A stretch of DNA of 45,416 nt from Chryseobacterium gleum (GCA_945902775.1 CAMDMY010000014.1:1-45416), one strand, 5' to 3'. Counted from the first letter of the stretch, positions 1 to 9,932 are shown. The notes: generated from the sequence alone by a model not told the origin. Program-made: numbers and translations.

Positions 1-84
1 CCTAGTATTGAATATGTAAAAAAAATCAGATCTGTAAATGAGATTGTTAATCAATTAATTAGCGAATATGAACAAGCCAACTAA
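1..84 (+). CDS. C-terminal end of an unidentified protein (partial)
   Basis: An open frame runs from the window edge to a TAA at 82-84 and gives 27 residues ending in EYEQAN. It overlaps the ATG of the next gene by 17 bp, which suggests translational coupling. The tail, a short helix with VNEIVNQLISEYE, resembles the C-terminus of nitronate monooxygenase/FabK-like flavin enzymes, but 27 residues are too few to assign a family. The reading frame is supported only by the overlap with the downstream gene and by its codon use. Confidence 0.5.
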   Translation, partial: PSIEYVKKIRSVNEIVNQLISEYEQAN

Positions 85-550
85 AAATACTTCTATTCGT
101 TCTATGCAATGGAAATTATTTCTTTTAGGTTTTTTAAAAATTCCTTTAATTGGCTTTACACGACCGAAATTAATTTCACTTGATGAAAAAAATGTATCGG
201 TTAAAATTAAATTAAACCGAAGAACTAAAAATCATTTGAACTCAATGTATTTCGGAGCATTGGCTGTTGGAGCTGATATTGCTGGTGGAATTCATGTATT
301 CTATTTCTCTGAAATCCTAGATAAAAAAGTGTCTTTTTCTTTCAAAGGAATGAATGCTCAATTTTTACAACGAGCTGAATCAGATGTTTATTTTTCGAGT
401 AATGAAGGTCTAATTATTAAAGAAGCAATTGAAGAAAGCATAAAAACAGGAGAAAGAATCAATAAATCGATTATAGTCAATGCTAAAAACGAAAGTAATG
501 AAATCGTAGCAACTTTTGAAATGATTAGCTCATTGAAGGTTTTGAATTAG
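68..550 (+). CDS. DUF4442 hotdog-fold (thioesterase-like) protein
   Basis: This is a 160-aa cytoplasmic protein that resembles the DUF4442/YiiD C-terminal group of hotdog folds. The segment HLNSMYFGALAVGADIAGG (about residues 56-74) fits the hotdog central helix, and a short beta-rich C-terminal half follows. Hotdog proteins usually act on acyl-CoA or acyl-ACP thioesters, but no substrate can be read from the sequence. The ATG at 68 lies inside the end of the upstream CDS, so the two genes are probably co-transcribed. A long palindrome begins 17 bp after the stop. The family call is fairly secure and the enzymatic activity is inference. Confidence 0.75.
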   Translation: MNKPTKNTSIRSMQWKLFLLGFLKIPLIGFTRPKLISLDEKNVSVKIKLNRRTKNHLNSMYFGALAVGADIAGGIHVFYFSEILDKKVSFSFKGMNAQFLQRAESDVYFSSNEGLIIKEAIEESIKTGERINKSIIVNAKNESNEIVATFEMISSLKVLN

Positions 551-567
551 AATTAATTTGGATTTCG

Positions 568-629
568 TGGATTTTATTTTCAACATAGGGTAGGATTAAA
601 ATCCTACCCTATGTTGAAAATAAAATCCA
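568..629. repeat. Perfect 30-bp inverted repeat with a 2-base loop
   Basis: Bases 568-597 are exactly complementary to 600-629, with only AA (598-599) between them, giving a 62-bp near-palindrome. The core is GGGTAGGATT facing AATCCTACCC, and the flanks are T-rich. It sits between two convergent genes, so it could stop transcription from both sides. However, the stem is much longer than an ordinary intrinsic terminator, and the run of bases after either arm is not a clean T tract. It may be a member of a dispersed palindromic (REP-like) family. Confidence 0.8.
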
Positions 630-655
630 AACACCCAACAATACCTCGAAACCCC

Positions 656-2506
656 TTACTCTTTCAAAAATTTAATCGTTTTTATTTCATTATCAAAATT
701 CAAAACGATAAAATAAACGCCTGTTTTCAGGTGATTAACATCAATTGAATTTGTATAATCACCATTTAAAACTTCCCTTCCAAATATATCTTTCAAACTA
801 AACGATTTTAATTCAACTAAACCATTTAAATATAAAATCTCTTTAACAGGATTAGGGTAAACAACAAAATCTTCATCTTCATTCACCTGTTCAATATCCA
901 AAGCTAATTTCTCACAAGGTAAAATCAACTTACTCGCATATGTCTGATTATGAAACAATTGTATGGTAGCCGTATTTGTATCCCCTGCGACATACATTGT
1001 TCCTCCATTTTGTAAGTTTAGGTCCCATCTCGTCGAATTATTGCCACTGACATAAATTTTTAATTGATGTCCTGCCTTCCAAGTATAATTAACGAAAGGA
1101 AGTTCAATAACTACTTCATAGATATTACCGACCGACATAAACGATTCATCTGTTTTTTTATATCCATTTCTAAATCGTAATCTTTTTATTCCGTCGTTAA
1201 TCAGCATACTTCGACCATCTGGATAAACATCAATAAGGCGAACAGATAAATCAGCATCAGGTTGATTACAAGAAACATATGCATCTAACTTTACTCTACC
1301 TGAAACCGATATATCATTCGTCAATTCATTAGTAGAAAAAGTAACTAAATCTGGTCGATTATCTAAAGAAGTCTGATTATAAGGGCCTTGCTGAAGACCA
1401 GAACTTAAAGTCGCACCTCCAATTGTTGGCGAGGGATGTCTAGGATCGGAAAGAAAAACAGTACTCCCTGATCCTATTCCATCTAATAATTCATTATTTT
1501 CTGAAAGCTTTAAATCTTGTGTCGCTAGAGTCTCAATGGAATTTAAATCCGAATGATTCCACTTATTTTTACCCAATTCATAATACGTAATTGCAGGAGT
1601 ATTCTCCCAATTATTTGGTGTATTCAAAAGATAAAAACTAAAAAAATCTCTCGCCATTGAATCACATTTAAATTCTGCATCAGGATACGTGAGTTCCCCT
1701 TGAATTGAAGTTCCAACTCGGGCTGCTCCTGTTCCTCCATGAACCCACGGTCCAATTAACAACCACTGTTTTGTTCGAACAGAAACATCCGACAACGTTC
1801 TAGAAGCAGGGAACCAATCCAACATATCGGACACGTTATGATCATACCAACCTCCAATCTGTAAAGTTGGAATATGAATATTCTGCGGATACCAAGTAGA
1901 ATTTTCAGTATATTGCCAAGCATTACTATAGTAAGGATTTGCCAATACATTGGTTGACAACCCATAACCTAAAGCATCCAATTGAGCTAGTCGAGATTTT
2001 TCTAAAACTCCTCCATAAAAATAAGTATCATAAGCCGTTTGAGGTTGAGCAACAAGAGGTACCGCACAAATATGATTCGGATGATTTTCTTTCATCGTAT
2101 TGTATTGAACACCACCAAGAGCTGAAGGCCCCCAAGTACCCACTTTACCATTCGACCAAGTTTGAGCAACAATCCAATCTATCACATCATAACCGTCTTG
2201 ACCTCTATTAGGCTGAGCAATTAAAGCTGAACTTGACCCGTAAAAACCTCTCCAATCAACCACCACCCAAGCATACGGACTAGAATTCAAATTTTGAAGA
2301 TACCCCAACGGAAGTCCATTTCTGAAATTGGTTTTATTATAAGGTGTTTGAATCAAAATAGTAGAAAAAGTAGAAGTTCCAGAAGGGACATACACATCAG
2401 CAGATAAATTTTTCCCATCCCTCATTGGGATATTTACAATATAGGTAGGTGTCATTTGAGAAAAAACCTTAAATCCTAAAAAAATAAAAAACAATAAAAC
2501 TCTCAT
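656..2506 (-). CDS. Secreted CocE/NonD-type (X-Pro dipeptidyl-peptidase S15) hydrolase with T9SS sorting domain
   Basis: A 616-aa exported alpha/beta hydrolase. Residues 1-17 (MRVLLFFIFLGFKVFSQ) are a signal peptide. The S15/CocE catalytic domain follows, with DWRG about 84-87 and the nucleophile elbow GPSALGG at 127-133 (Ser about 128). Later come GGWYDHN (acid region) and GPWVHGG (catalytic His). A jelly-roll-like C-terminal hydrolase domain is next, and the last 70 or so residues form a T9SS type A sorting domain (VYPNPVKE near its start, KTGVYFIVL near its end). The elbow lacks the Tyr of the usual GxSYxG form. Longer in-frame starts would need TTG at 2527; the ATG at 2506 directly precedes the signal peptide and is preferred. 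The substrate is unknown: peptides, esters or beta-lactam-type acyl groups are all possible. Confidence 0.87.
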   Translation of the reverse strand: MRVLLFFIFLGFKVFSQMTPTYIVNIPMRDGKNLSADVYVPSGTSTFSTILIQTPYNKTNFRNGLPLGYLQNLNSSPYAWVVVDWRGFYGSSSALIAQPNRGQDGYDVIDWIVAQTWSNGKVGTWGPSALGGVQYNTMKENHPNHICAVPLVAQPQTAYDTYFYGGVLEKSRLAQLDALGYGLSTNVLANPYYSNAWQYTENSTWYPQNIHIPTLQIGGWYDHNVSDMLDWFPASRTLSDVSVRTKQWLLIGPWVHGGTGAARVGTSIQGELTYPDAEFKCDSMARDFFSFYLLNTPNNWENTPAITYYELGKNKWNHSDLNSIETLATQDLKLSENNELLDGIGSGSTVFLSDPRHPSPTIGGATLSSGLQQGPYNQTSLDNRPDLVTFSTNELTNDISVSGRVKLDAYVSCNQPDADLSVRLIDVYPDGRSMLINDGIKRLRFRNGYKKTDESFMSVGNIYEVVIELPFVNYTWKAGHQLKIYVSGNNSTRWDLNLQNGGTMYVAGDTNTATIQLFHNQTYASKLILPCEKLALDIEQVNEDEDFVVYPNPVKEILYLNGLVELKSFSLKDIFGREVLNGDYTNSIDVNHLKTGVYFIVLNFDNEIKTIKFLKE

Positions 2507-2639
2507 ATTGAATGAATTATTACACAAAACACCTTAAAGACAATTCTTCGTTTTGTAAAATTAGAATTTTAATGAATATAAAATTGTAACCAAAAATTAT
2601 TTTCACATTATAAGAACATAATTTTTAAAACAATATAAA

Positions 2640-3680
2640 ATGAAAACAAGTTTAACTCTCACCATTTCAATTATTTTAATCACAATTAATGCTTTCGCCC
2701 AAATAAATATTCCTATACCTACTGGAATCTATTTTGACCAAATAATAGGTGAATCATACTTCGAAACAAACACTATATTCAATTATAGAATTAAAAATAA
2801 AATAAAAACAGAAGAAATTACAAGTACAAATCGAAAAAGAAAATCATCAAATCGTACTATTAAATACAATACATTCGGTAGATTAATATATTCAAAAAGT
2901 AAAAATATTGAAATTAATAATACTTACTTAAATGATACTTTACCAATTCAAACAATTTGGAAAGGCAAAAATAGAACTTATGAAACGAATAAAATTTATG
3001 ATGAAAAATACAATTTGCTTTCTGAAATTCAAAAAACGAATGATAAAATAACTTCCAAATGCTTATTTACTTATAATTCAAACAACACTATTACAAATCG
3101 ATTACATCTTTTTGGGAATAAACTCAAGCACTCCAGTGAGATGAAATATTTCTACAATCAAGAAAATAAAATTAACAAAACACAATTTTTTAGAGATGGG
3201 AAATTAAAAACAGAATGGAATTATGATTGTAACTCACAAGGAGAAATAAAAAAAGATGTCGATTCTAAAAATATTTGCAAATGGACAGAAGAATTAGAAA
3301 ATGGGGATTACACAACCTATACAAGAACAAATTTCGAAAATGAATCTTATTTAACTAAAAATCAATTCAATAAAGATTCGGTACTTTTTAAGGTTGAAAA
3401 CTTCATTAACGATTCAACGTTAATCTATTCTGAAGAATTAAATAAAGATTCTAAAATTGTAAGAAGATTTTCCAAAAAAGGGAAAATTAAAGGTGAAAAA
3501 ATCAGTATTTATTTAGACGGAAAATTATTATTTAAGTCAAGATTTTCACTTTTTATATTTTCGAAAAAATACACAAATGATGAATTCTTTTATGATAATC
3601 AAAAAAATAAAGTCAAAGAAATCAGAAGAGTAAACGGTAATATAATATCTACTACCGTTATAAAATATACTTTCTACTAA
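2640..3680 (+). CDS. Exported protein of unknown function, YD-repeat-like
   Basis: Not confidently recognised. The 346-aa product has a signal peptide (residues 1-21, ending NAFAQ). The mature part is rich in Lys, Asn, Tyr and Thr and is built of repeated beta-hairpin-like segments, such as IKYNTFGRLIY, FTYNSNNT and WNYDCNSQGE. This recalls the loosely conserved YD/RHS-like or MORN-like outer-surface proteins of Bacteroidota. No T9SS C-terminal domain and no lipobox are visible, so a periplasmic or outer-membrane-associated location is likely. It is divergent from the hydrolase upstream (133 bp between starts) and ends at a bidirectional terminator. Confidence 0.7.
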   Translation: MKTSLTLTISIILITINAFAQINIPIPTGIYFDQIIGESYFETNTIFNYRIKNKIKTEEITSTNRKRKSSNRTIKYNTFGRLIYSKSKNIEINNTYLNDTLPIQTIWKGKNRTYETNKIYDEKYNLLSEIQKTNDKITSKCLFTYNSNNTITNRLHLFGNKLKHSSEMKYFYNQENKINKTQFFRDGKLKTEWNYDCNSQGEIKKDVDSKNICKWTEELENGDYTTYTRTNFENESYLTKNQFNKDSVLFKVENFINDSTLIYSEELNKDSKIVRRFSKKGKIKGEKISIYLDGKLLFKSRFSLFIFSKKYTNDEFFYDNQKNKVKEIRRVNGNIISTTVIKYTFY

Positions 3681-3691
3681 ATCAATCAAAA

Positions 3692-3720
3692 AAAGCAGGA
3701 AGAAATGATCTTCCTGCTTT
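3692..3720. terminator. Bidirectional intrinsic terminator
   Basis: A 12-bp perfect stem (3692-3703 with 3709-3720) closes a 5-base loop. Its GC-rich core GCAGGAAGA is flanked by A/T runs on both sides. It lies between two convergent genes (plus-strand unknown exported protein, minus-strand NDH-2) and can serve both. Confidence 0.85.
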
Positions 3721-3729
3721 AATTTCAAA

Positions 3730-5001
3730 TTACTTCTTCGTCCTAATAATCAACCTCAATGATAAATTGTAAGTTAAATAATTCCAAACCCAATTTAAAA
3801 ATACTAAAAACTTATTTCTAATACCTAAAATAGATTTTAAATGAACTACCATCCATACTACCCAAGCAAAAAATCCTTGAAATTTATAATTTGGTAATTC
3901 AACCACCGCTTTATTTCTTCCTACAGTAGCCATCGAACCTAAATCTTTATATTTAAAAGGTTTTAAGGATTCCCCTTTTGCAATTCGTGTTAAGTTTTTG
4001 GCTAAGTTATCACCTTGTTGAATAGCGGGTTGTGCCATTTGAGGGTGGCCTCTAGGATATTTTTCTGAAATAATACAAGCAACATCACCAATCGAAAAGA
4101 CAGAATCGTATGTTTTTAATTGATTAAACTCGTTAACGGAATATCTTCCTCCTGGTAAATAATTTTCTTCAGCAAATCCTTTGATTAAATTACCTATAAT
4201 TCCAGCAGACCAAATCAATGATTTAGACGGTATTTTATCTCCCTCTTTCAATGTTACATATTCTCCATCATAGTCAACTACGTGGGTATTATTATGAACT
4301 TCAACTCCTAATTTTATTAAATATTCTTTTGCTTTTTGACAAGAAACATCCGACATCGCATTCAAAACTCGTGGAGAACCTTCTAACAAAACAATTTTCA
4401 TCGCTGAAAAATCCATTTCAGGATAATCTTTTGGCAGAATGAAACTTCTCATTTCAGCTAATGTTCCAGCCACTTCGACACCAGTTGGACCGCCACCAAC
4501 AACAACAATATTCATACATTTCTGCCTTTCTTCATTAGATGTTGCATTTACAGCATCTTCTAATCGTTGAAAAATGGTGTTTCTCAAAGCCAAAGCCTCT
4601 GTAATACTTTTCATAGGCATTGCATTTGATTTGATACGTTCATTTCCAAAGAAATTTGTATCAGCTCCCGTAGCAATAACTAAATAATCGTAGGATATAT
4701 CTCCAACAGTTGTTTCAATTATTTTAGCAACCGGTTGAATTGATTTCACTTCTGTTAGCCTAAAATGAAATTGTTTCTCGTTGTGAAAAATTTTTCGAAA
4801 AGGAAATGCTATCGAACTAGGCTCTAAACCTGCTGTTGCAACCTGATAAAATAATGGTTGAAATTGGTGGTAATTATTTCTGTCTATAAGTACTACTTGA
4901 TAATAATCTTTTGAAATTTCTTTTGCTAATTTGAGTCCTCCAAATCCACCTCCAATTATTACAACTCTTTTTTTATCCGAATTAGGAATATTTACATTCA
5001 T
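3730..5001 (-). CDS. ndh: Type II NADH:quinone oxidoreductase (NDH-2)
   Basis: This 423-aa FAD enzyme oxidises NADH and passes electrons to the quinone pool without pumping protons, on the inner face of the cytoplasmic membrane. The N-terminal FAD-binding motif IIGGGFGGLKLAKEI lies at about 15-29. The NADH-binding motif VVVGGGPTGVEVAG is near 165-178. A third FAD/quinone-site motif, SIGDVACI, is near 304. The C-terminal 60 residues are hydrophobic and aromatic (FFAWVVWMVVHLKSI) and fit the membrane-anchoring helices of this family. Length and motif order are typical. The ATG start is directly before MNVNIPNSDKKR. It is apparently monocistronic, with a terminator on each side. Confidence 0.9.
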   Translation of the reverse strand: MNVNIPNSDKKRVVIIGGGFGGLKLAKEISKDYYQVVLIDRNNYHQFQPLFYQVATAGLEPSSIAFPFRKIFHNEKQFHFRLTEVKSIQPVAKIIETTVGDISYDYLVIATGADTNFFGNERIKSNAMPMKSITEALALRNTIFQRLEDAVNATSNEERQKCMNIVVVGGGPTGVEVAGTLAEMRSFILPKDYPEMDFSAMKIVLLEGSPRVLNAMSDVSCQKAKEYLIKLGVEVHNNTHVVDYDGEYVTLKEGDKIPSKSLIWSAGIIGNLIKGFAEENYLPGGRYSVNEFNQLKTYDSVFSIGDVACIISEKYPRGHPQMAQPAIQQGDNLAKNLTRIAKGESLKPFKYKDLGSMATVGRNKAVVELPNYKFQGFFAWVVWMVVHLKSILGIRNKFLVFLNWVWNYLTYNLSLRLIIRTKK

Positions 5002-5163
5002 AAAATACAGTTAAGATTACTTAAGTAAATGTATATCTTATAATTGATTCAACAATTTATAAATTTCATTTTAACAAATAATAGGAAAAATTTTAAAATC
5101 AAAAATTTCAATTATAGGTACTTACTAATGAATTAGTGACAGGGGAAGTGTTTTTCTTTGAAT

Positions 5164-5207
5164 AAAAAAAACGTTGATTTCGAGAGACCTCAATCAACGT
5201 TTTTTTT
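5164..5207 (-). terminator. Intrinsic terminator after hutU
   Basis: A 16-bp stem (5164-5179 with 5192-5207) has the core ACGTTGATT and A/T-rich ends, giving a run of seven T on the minus strand after the hairpin. The 12-base loop can form a further GAG/CTC pairing. It lies 45 bp past the hutU stop and therefore ends that transcript. Confidence 0.85.
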
Positions 5208-5251
5208 TATGTTTTTGGTTGATTGATATTCTCAAACAACTAATATTTAGA

Positions 5252-7282
5252 CTAGTGTTGGCTGGGCTTGTCGAAGCCAAACACTCCTTCGATTATTTCA
5301 TCATCAACCAACTCTGGAATCGTAACTTTTAATAAAGGTTCTGCTTCCATTGCTCGTTTAATTGCAAACATCGCACCTTCATTTCGAGCCCAACTTCTTC
5401 TTGATATACCATTATTCACATCCCAATGTAACATCATTTTTAGACGTCTATCTGCTTCTTTAGATCCATCTAATAACATTCCGAAACCACCGTTAATAAC
5501 CTCTCCCCAGCCAACTCCGCCTCCATTATGGATTGAAACCCAAGTTGCACCTCTGAAACTATCACCAATCACATTTTGAATTGCCATATCGGCTGTAAAA
5601 CGGGAACCGTCATATATATTTGAAGTTTCTCGATAAGGAGAATCAGTTCCTGAAACATCGTGATGATCTCTTCCTAATATAACTAGGCCGATTTCACCTC
5701 TTTCAATCGCTTTATTAAAAGCTTCAGCTATTTTCATTCTACCTTCAGCATCAGCATATAAAATACGAGCCTGAGAACCAACTACCAATTTATTTTGTTG
5801 TGCACCTTTAATCCAACGAATGTTATCTGCCATTTGCTGTTGAATTTCAGAAGGACTATTTTTCATCATCTCTTCTAAAACTTGACAAGCAATCTCATCT
5901 GTTTTTTGTAAATCTTCTGGTTTACCTGAAGCACATACCCAACGGAATGGTCCGAAACCAAAATCAAAACACATAGGTCCAAGTATATCTTGAACGTAAG
6001 ATGGGTATTTAAAATCAATTCCATTTTTCGCCATTATATCAGCCCCCGCACGAGAAGCTTCTAATAAGAAAGCATTTCCATAATCAAAGAAATAAGTTCC
6101 TTTTGCTGTGTGTTTATTTACTGTAGCAGCATGTCTAACCAATGTCTCTTGAATTTTTCGTTTGAAAAAATCAGGGTTTTCAGCCATCAATAAATTTGAT
6201 TCTTCAAACGACAAACCTACTGGATAATAACCTCCTGCCCAAGGATTGTGTAAAGATGTTTGATCAGAACCTAATTCAACGAAAATATTTTCAATGTCAA
6301 AACGCTCCCAAACATCCACTATATTTCCAACAAATGCTATTGAAACAATTTCTTTACCTTCTTTTGCTTTACGAACTCGAGCACAAAGTTCATCCAAATT
6401 ATCAATTAATTCATCAACCCATCCTTGAGAATGACGAACATTTGCAGCTTTCGGATTTACTTCTGCCGTAACAGAAACACAACCTGCTATATTACCTGCT
6501 TTAGGTTGTGCACCTGACATACCTCCTAAACCAGCCGTTAAAAACAATTTACCTTCTAATCCTTCTCCGTTCTTAGAGATTTTTCTTCCCGCGTTTAAAA
6601 CAGTAATAGTAGTACCGTGAACAATACCTTGAGGACCAATATACATATATGAACCTGCTGTCATTTGTCCGTATTGAGTAACTCCTAATGCATTAAATTT
6701 TTCCCAATCATCTGGCTTAGAGTAATTAGGAATCATCATACCGTTAGTCACAACTACCCTCGGAGCTTCTTTATGCGAAGGAAATAAACCCATTGGATGG
6801 CCAGAATACATAACCAACGTTTGCTCATCAGTCATTTCAGCCAAATACTTCATAGTTAAACGGTACTGAATCCAGTTTTGAAACACAGCGCCATTTCCAC
6901 CATAGGTAATTAATTCATGAGGATGTTGAGCAACAGCATAATCCAAATTATTTTGAATCATCAACTGAATTGCTTTCGCTTGATTGCATTGTCCTGGGTA
7001 TTCGGATATTGGCCGAGCATACATTGTATAATCTGGTCGATAACGCAACATATAAATCCTACCATACATCTCTAGTTCTTCAATAAAGTCAGCTGCTAAT
7101 TCTTCGTGATGTTCCTTTGGGAAATAACGCAAAGCATTTCTCAATGCTAATTTTTTCTCTTCACCTGAAAGAATTTCTTTTCTTTTTGGAGCATGATTTA
7201 TTGAAGGATCATACTCTTTTTTTAAAGGAATAGCTTCAGGAATTCCTGATAATATATCGTTTTGAAATTGTTCCAAATTCAT
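5252..7282 (-). CDS. hutU: Urocanate hydratase (urocanase)
   Basis: Converts urocanate to 4-imidazolone-5-propionate with a tightly bound NAD+, the second step of histidine degradation. Family signatures are plain: GGNGAVFQNW near 125, YSGHPMGLFPSH near 160, FVGNIVDVWERF near 317, GGYYPVGLSFEESN near 355, and GFGPFRWVCASG carrying the active-site-region Cys near 450. At 676 aa it belongs to the longer subgroup of urocanases (the classical Pseudomonas type is about 555 aa). The upstream in-frame TTG at 7291 is less likely than the ATG at 7282, which sits 16 bp after a consensus -7 box. No hutH, hutI or hutG is adjacent, so the rest of the pathway must be encoded elsewhere. Confidence 0.93.
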   Translation of the reverse strand: MNLEQFQNDILSGIPEAIPLKKEYDPSINHAPKRKEILSGEEKKLALRNALRYFPKEHHEELAADFIEELEMYGRIYMLRYRPDYTMYARPISEYPGQCNQAKAIQLMIQNNLDYAVAQHPHELITYGGNGAVFQNWIQYRLTMKYLAEMTDEQTLVMYSGHPMGLFPSHKEAPRVVVTNGMMIPNYSKPDDWEKFNALGVTQYGQMTAGSYMYIGPQGIVHGTTITVLNAGRKISKNGEGLEGKLFLTAGLGGMSGAQPKAGNIAGCVSVTAEVNPKAANVRHSQGWVDELIDNLDELCARVRKAKEGKEIVSIAFVGNIVDVWERFDIENIFVELGSDQTSLHNPWAGGYYPVGLSFEESNLLMAENPDFFKRKIQETLVRHAATVNKHTAKGTYFFDYGNAFLLEASRAGADIMAKNGIDFKYPSYVQDILGPMCFDFGFGPFRWVCASGKPEDLQKTDEIACQVLEEMMKNSPSEIQQQMADNIRWIKGAQQNKLVVGSQARILYADAEGRMKIAEAFNKAIERGEIGLVILGRDHHDVSGTDSPYRETSNIYDGSRFTADMAIQNVIGDSFRGATWVSIHNGGGVGWGEVINGGFGMLLDGSKEADRRLKMMLHWDVNNGISRRSWARNEGAMFAIKRAMEAEPLLKVTIPELVDDEIIEGVFGFDKPSQH

Positions 7283-7298
7283 AGTTCTCAATTTTACA

Positions 7299-7329
7299 CA
7301 AAAATAAAAGTAAATCTAATATATATCAA
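7299..7329 (-). promoter_or_regulatory. Bacteroidota-type promoter of hutU
   Basis: On the minus strand TTG (7327-7329) is followed after 20 bp by TATTTTTG (7299-7306), a full match to the Flavobacterium consensus of a -33 TTG and a -7 TAnnTTTG. The predicted start of transcription is within about 10 bp of the hutU ATG, so the leader is very short. Confidence 0.6.
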
Positions 7330-7365
7330 AGTTTAAGTAGAATAAAGCAAAAGTATAGAAACAAA

Positions 7366-7392
7366 AAAAGGTCATCGCTTGGATGACCTTTT
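7366..7392 (-). terminator. Intrinsic terminator after eno
   Basis: An 11-bp stem (7366-7376 with 7382-7392) has the core GGTCATC and a 5-base loop. The A-run at 7363-7369 gives a T tract on the minus strand. It ends the carA-eno transcript 17 bp after the enolase stop codon and separates it from hutU. Confidence 0.85.
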
Positions 7393-7408
7393 CTGAAAAA
7401 AATATGAA

Positions 7409-8701
<1,293 letters not shown>

Positions 8702-8719
8702 TTATGATAGTTCTAAGAA

Positions 8720-9820
8720 CTATTTATTGTTATTCATATTAGTAATAAACTGATCAAAAAGATATCTAGAATCATGAGGACCAGCAGAAGCTTCAGGATG
8801 ATATTGAACAGAGAATATAGGTTTATTTTTAATTTCTATACCCGCAATAGTATCATCATTCAAATGCTTATGTGTTACAACAATCTCAGGATTATTTGCT
8901 ACACTATCTTTTGTGATAACAAAACCATGATTTTGAGAAGTAATTTCTCCTTTTCCTGTTTTTAAGTTCAGAATAGGATGATTAATCCCTCTATGTCCAT
9001 TAAACATCTTTTCAGTTTTTAAACCTTGACTTAATGCTAAAACCTGATGACCCAAACAGATTCCAAATACAGGTATACCAGTTAAAGCAATTTCTTTTAC
9101 AAGATTAATTGTCGAAGGCATAGCAGATGGATCTCCAGGGCCGTTCGATAACATGAAACCATCAGGATTAAAATCCTTCAGATCAGCCAACGTAGAATCC
9201 ATTGGGAAAACTTTAACATGACATCCTCTCTCTACTAAACATCTTACGATATTCTTTTTAACTCCTAAATCTAATAAAGCAACTTTTAAAGTTGAATTAT
9301 CATTTTTTGATTCATAAGCAACTTTAGTAGCAACTTTAGAAGATAATTCCAATCCATCCATAGATGGAACTAGAGCTAAACGAGACTTTAAAATCTCAAT
9401 ATTTAATTCTTCTGAAGAAATAATTGCGTTCATAGCACCTTTACTTCTAATATGACGAACCAAAGATCTTGTATCAACATCAGAAATCCCAACAGTTTCA
9501 TTAGAGATCATAAAATCTTCTAATGTACCATTTGCAGAAGCTCTAGAAGCAATGTCTGAAAACTTTTTAGTAACTAAACCAGAAATATTGATACGATCTG
9601 ATTCTACATCTTCATTATGAACACCATAATTTCCAATATGAGGAGTTGTCATAACAAGTATTTGACCAAAATAAGAAGGGTCAGTAAATACTTCTTGATA
9701 TCCAGTCATTCCTGTGTTAAAAGCAATTTCACCAGTTGTTGAACCGATTTTACCAATAGCCTTTCCTTCAAAAACAGTTCCGTCAGCTAAAACGATTACT
9801 GCAGGTTTTCTTTCTTCCAT
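8720..9820 (-). CDS. carA: Carbamoyl-phosphate synthase small subunit (glutaminase)
   Basis: Hydrolyses glutamine and channels ammonia to CarB for carbamoyl phosphate, which feeds arginine and pyrimidine synthesis. The N-terminal CarA-specific domain begins LADGTVFEGKAIG. The C-terminal class I amidotransferase domain has the oxyanion strand SNGPGDPS, the nucleophile elbow FGICLGHQ (catalytic Cys) and the His-Glu pair in QYHPEASAGPHD. The product is 366 aa from the ATG at 9820; an extra TTG one codon upstream is not needed. carB is not in the window. A -7 box lies 15 bp upstream of the ATG, and the rplQ terminator is just beyond it, so carA-eno is likely its own unit. Confidence 0.96.
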   Translation of the reverse strand: MEERKPAVIVLADGTVFEGKAIGKIGSTTGEIAFNTGMTGYQEVFTDPSYFGQILVMTTPHIGNYGVHNEDVESDRINISGLVTKKFSDIASRASANGTLEDFMISNETVGISDVDTRSLVRHIRSKGAMNAIISSEELNIEILKSRLALVPSMDGLELSSKVATKVAYESKNDNSTLKVALLDLGVKKNIVRCLVERGCHVKVFPMDSTLADLKDFNPDGFMLSNGPGDPSAMPSTINLVKEIALTGIPVFGICLGHQVLALSQGLKTEKMFNGHRGINHPILNLKTGKGEITSQNHGFVITKDSVANNPEIVVTHKHLNDDTIAGIEIKNKPIFSVQYHPEASAGPHDSRYLFDQFITNMNNNK

Positions 9821-9834
9821 CAAAAAAATTTTTG

Positions 9835-9842
9835 CAAAGTTA
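9835..9842 (-). promoter_or_regulatory. Probable -7 box of the carA-eno promoter
   Basis: The minus strand reads TAACTTTG, a perfect TAnnTTTG, 15 bp before the carA ATG and downstream of the rplQ terminator. No TTG is found at the ideal distance for a -33 element, so the promoter call rests on the -7 box and position. Confidence 0.45.
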
Positions 9843-9883
9843 GAATTTCAATTTAATTAAAACGAAACATTAACATATAAAAA

Positions 9884-9907
9884 AAGGGTAATGTTACCAT
9901 TACCCTT
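9884..9907 (-). terminator. Intrinsic terminator after rplQ, end of the ribosomal cluster
   Basis: A 10-bp stem (9884-9893 with 9898-9907, core AAGGGTAATG) closes a TTAC loop, and the A-run at 9879-9885 gives a T tract on the minus strand. It lies 25 bp past the rplQ stop and closes the 17-kb gene run. Confidence 0.85.
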
Positions 9908-9932
9908 AATATTTTGTATTAAGATAACAAAA

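Noticed and set aside
1939-2211. Plus-strand open frame inside the CocE-type hydrolase gene
   Set aside because: It is antisense to a strong domain-bearing gene and its translation is of low-complexity His/Lys-rich type.
2507-2639. Promoters for the divergent pair hydrolase/exported protein
   Set aside because: No TAnnTTTG box at a fitting distance was found on either strand.
5124-5137. ACTAAT-GA-ATTAGT small inverted repeat upstream of NDH-2
   Set aside because: Six-base arms in AT-rich DNA are expected by chance, and no regulator site could be named.
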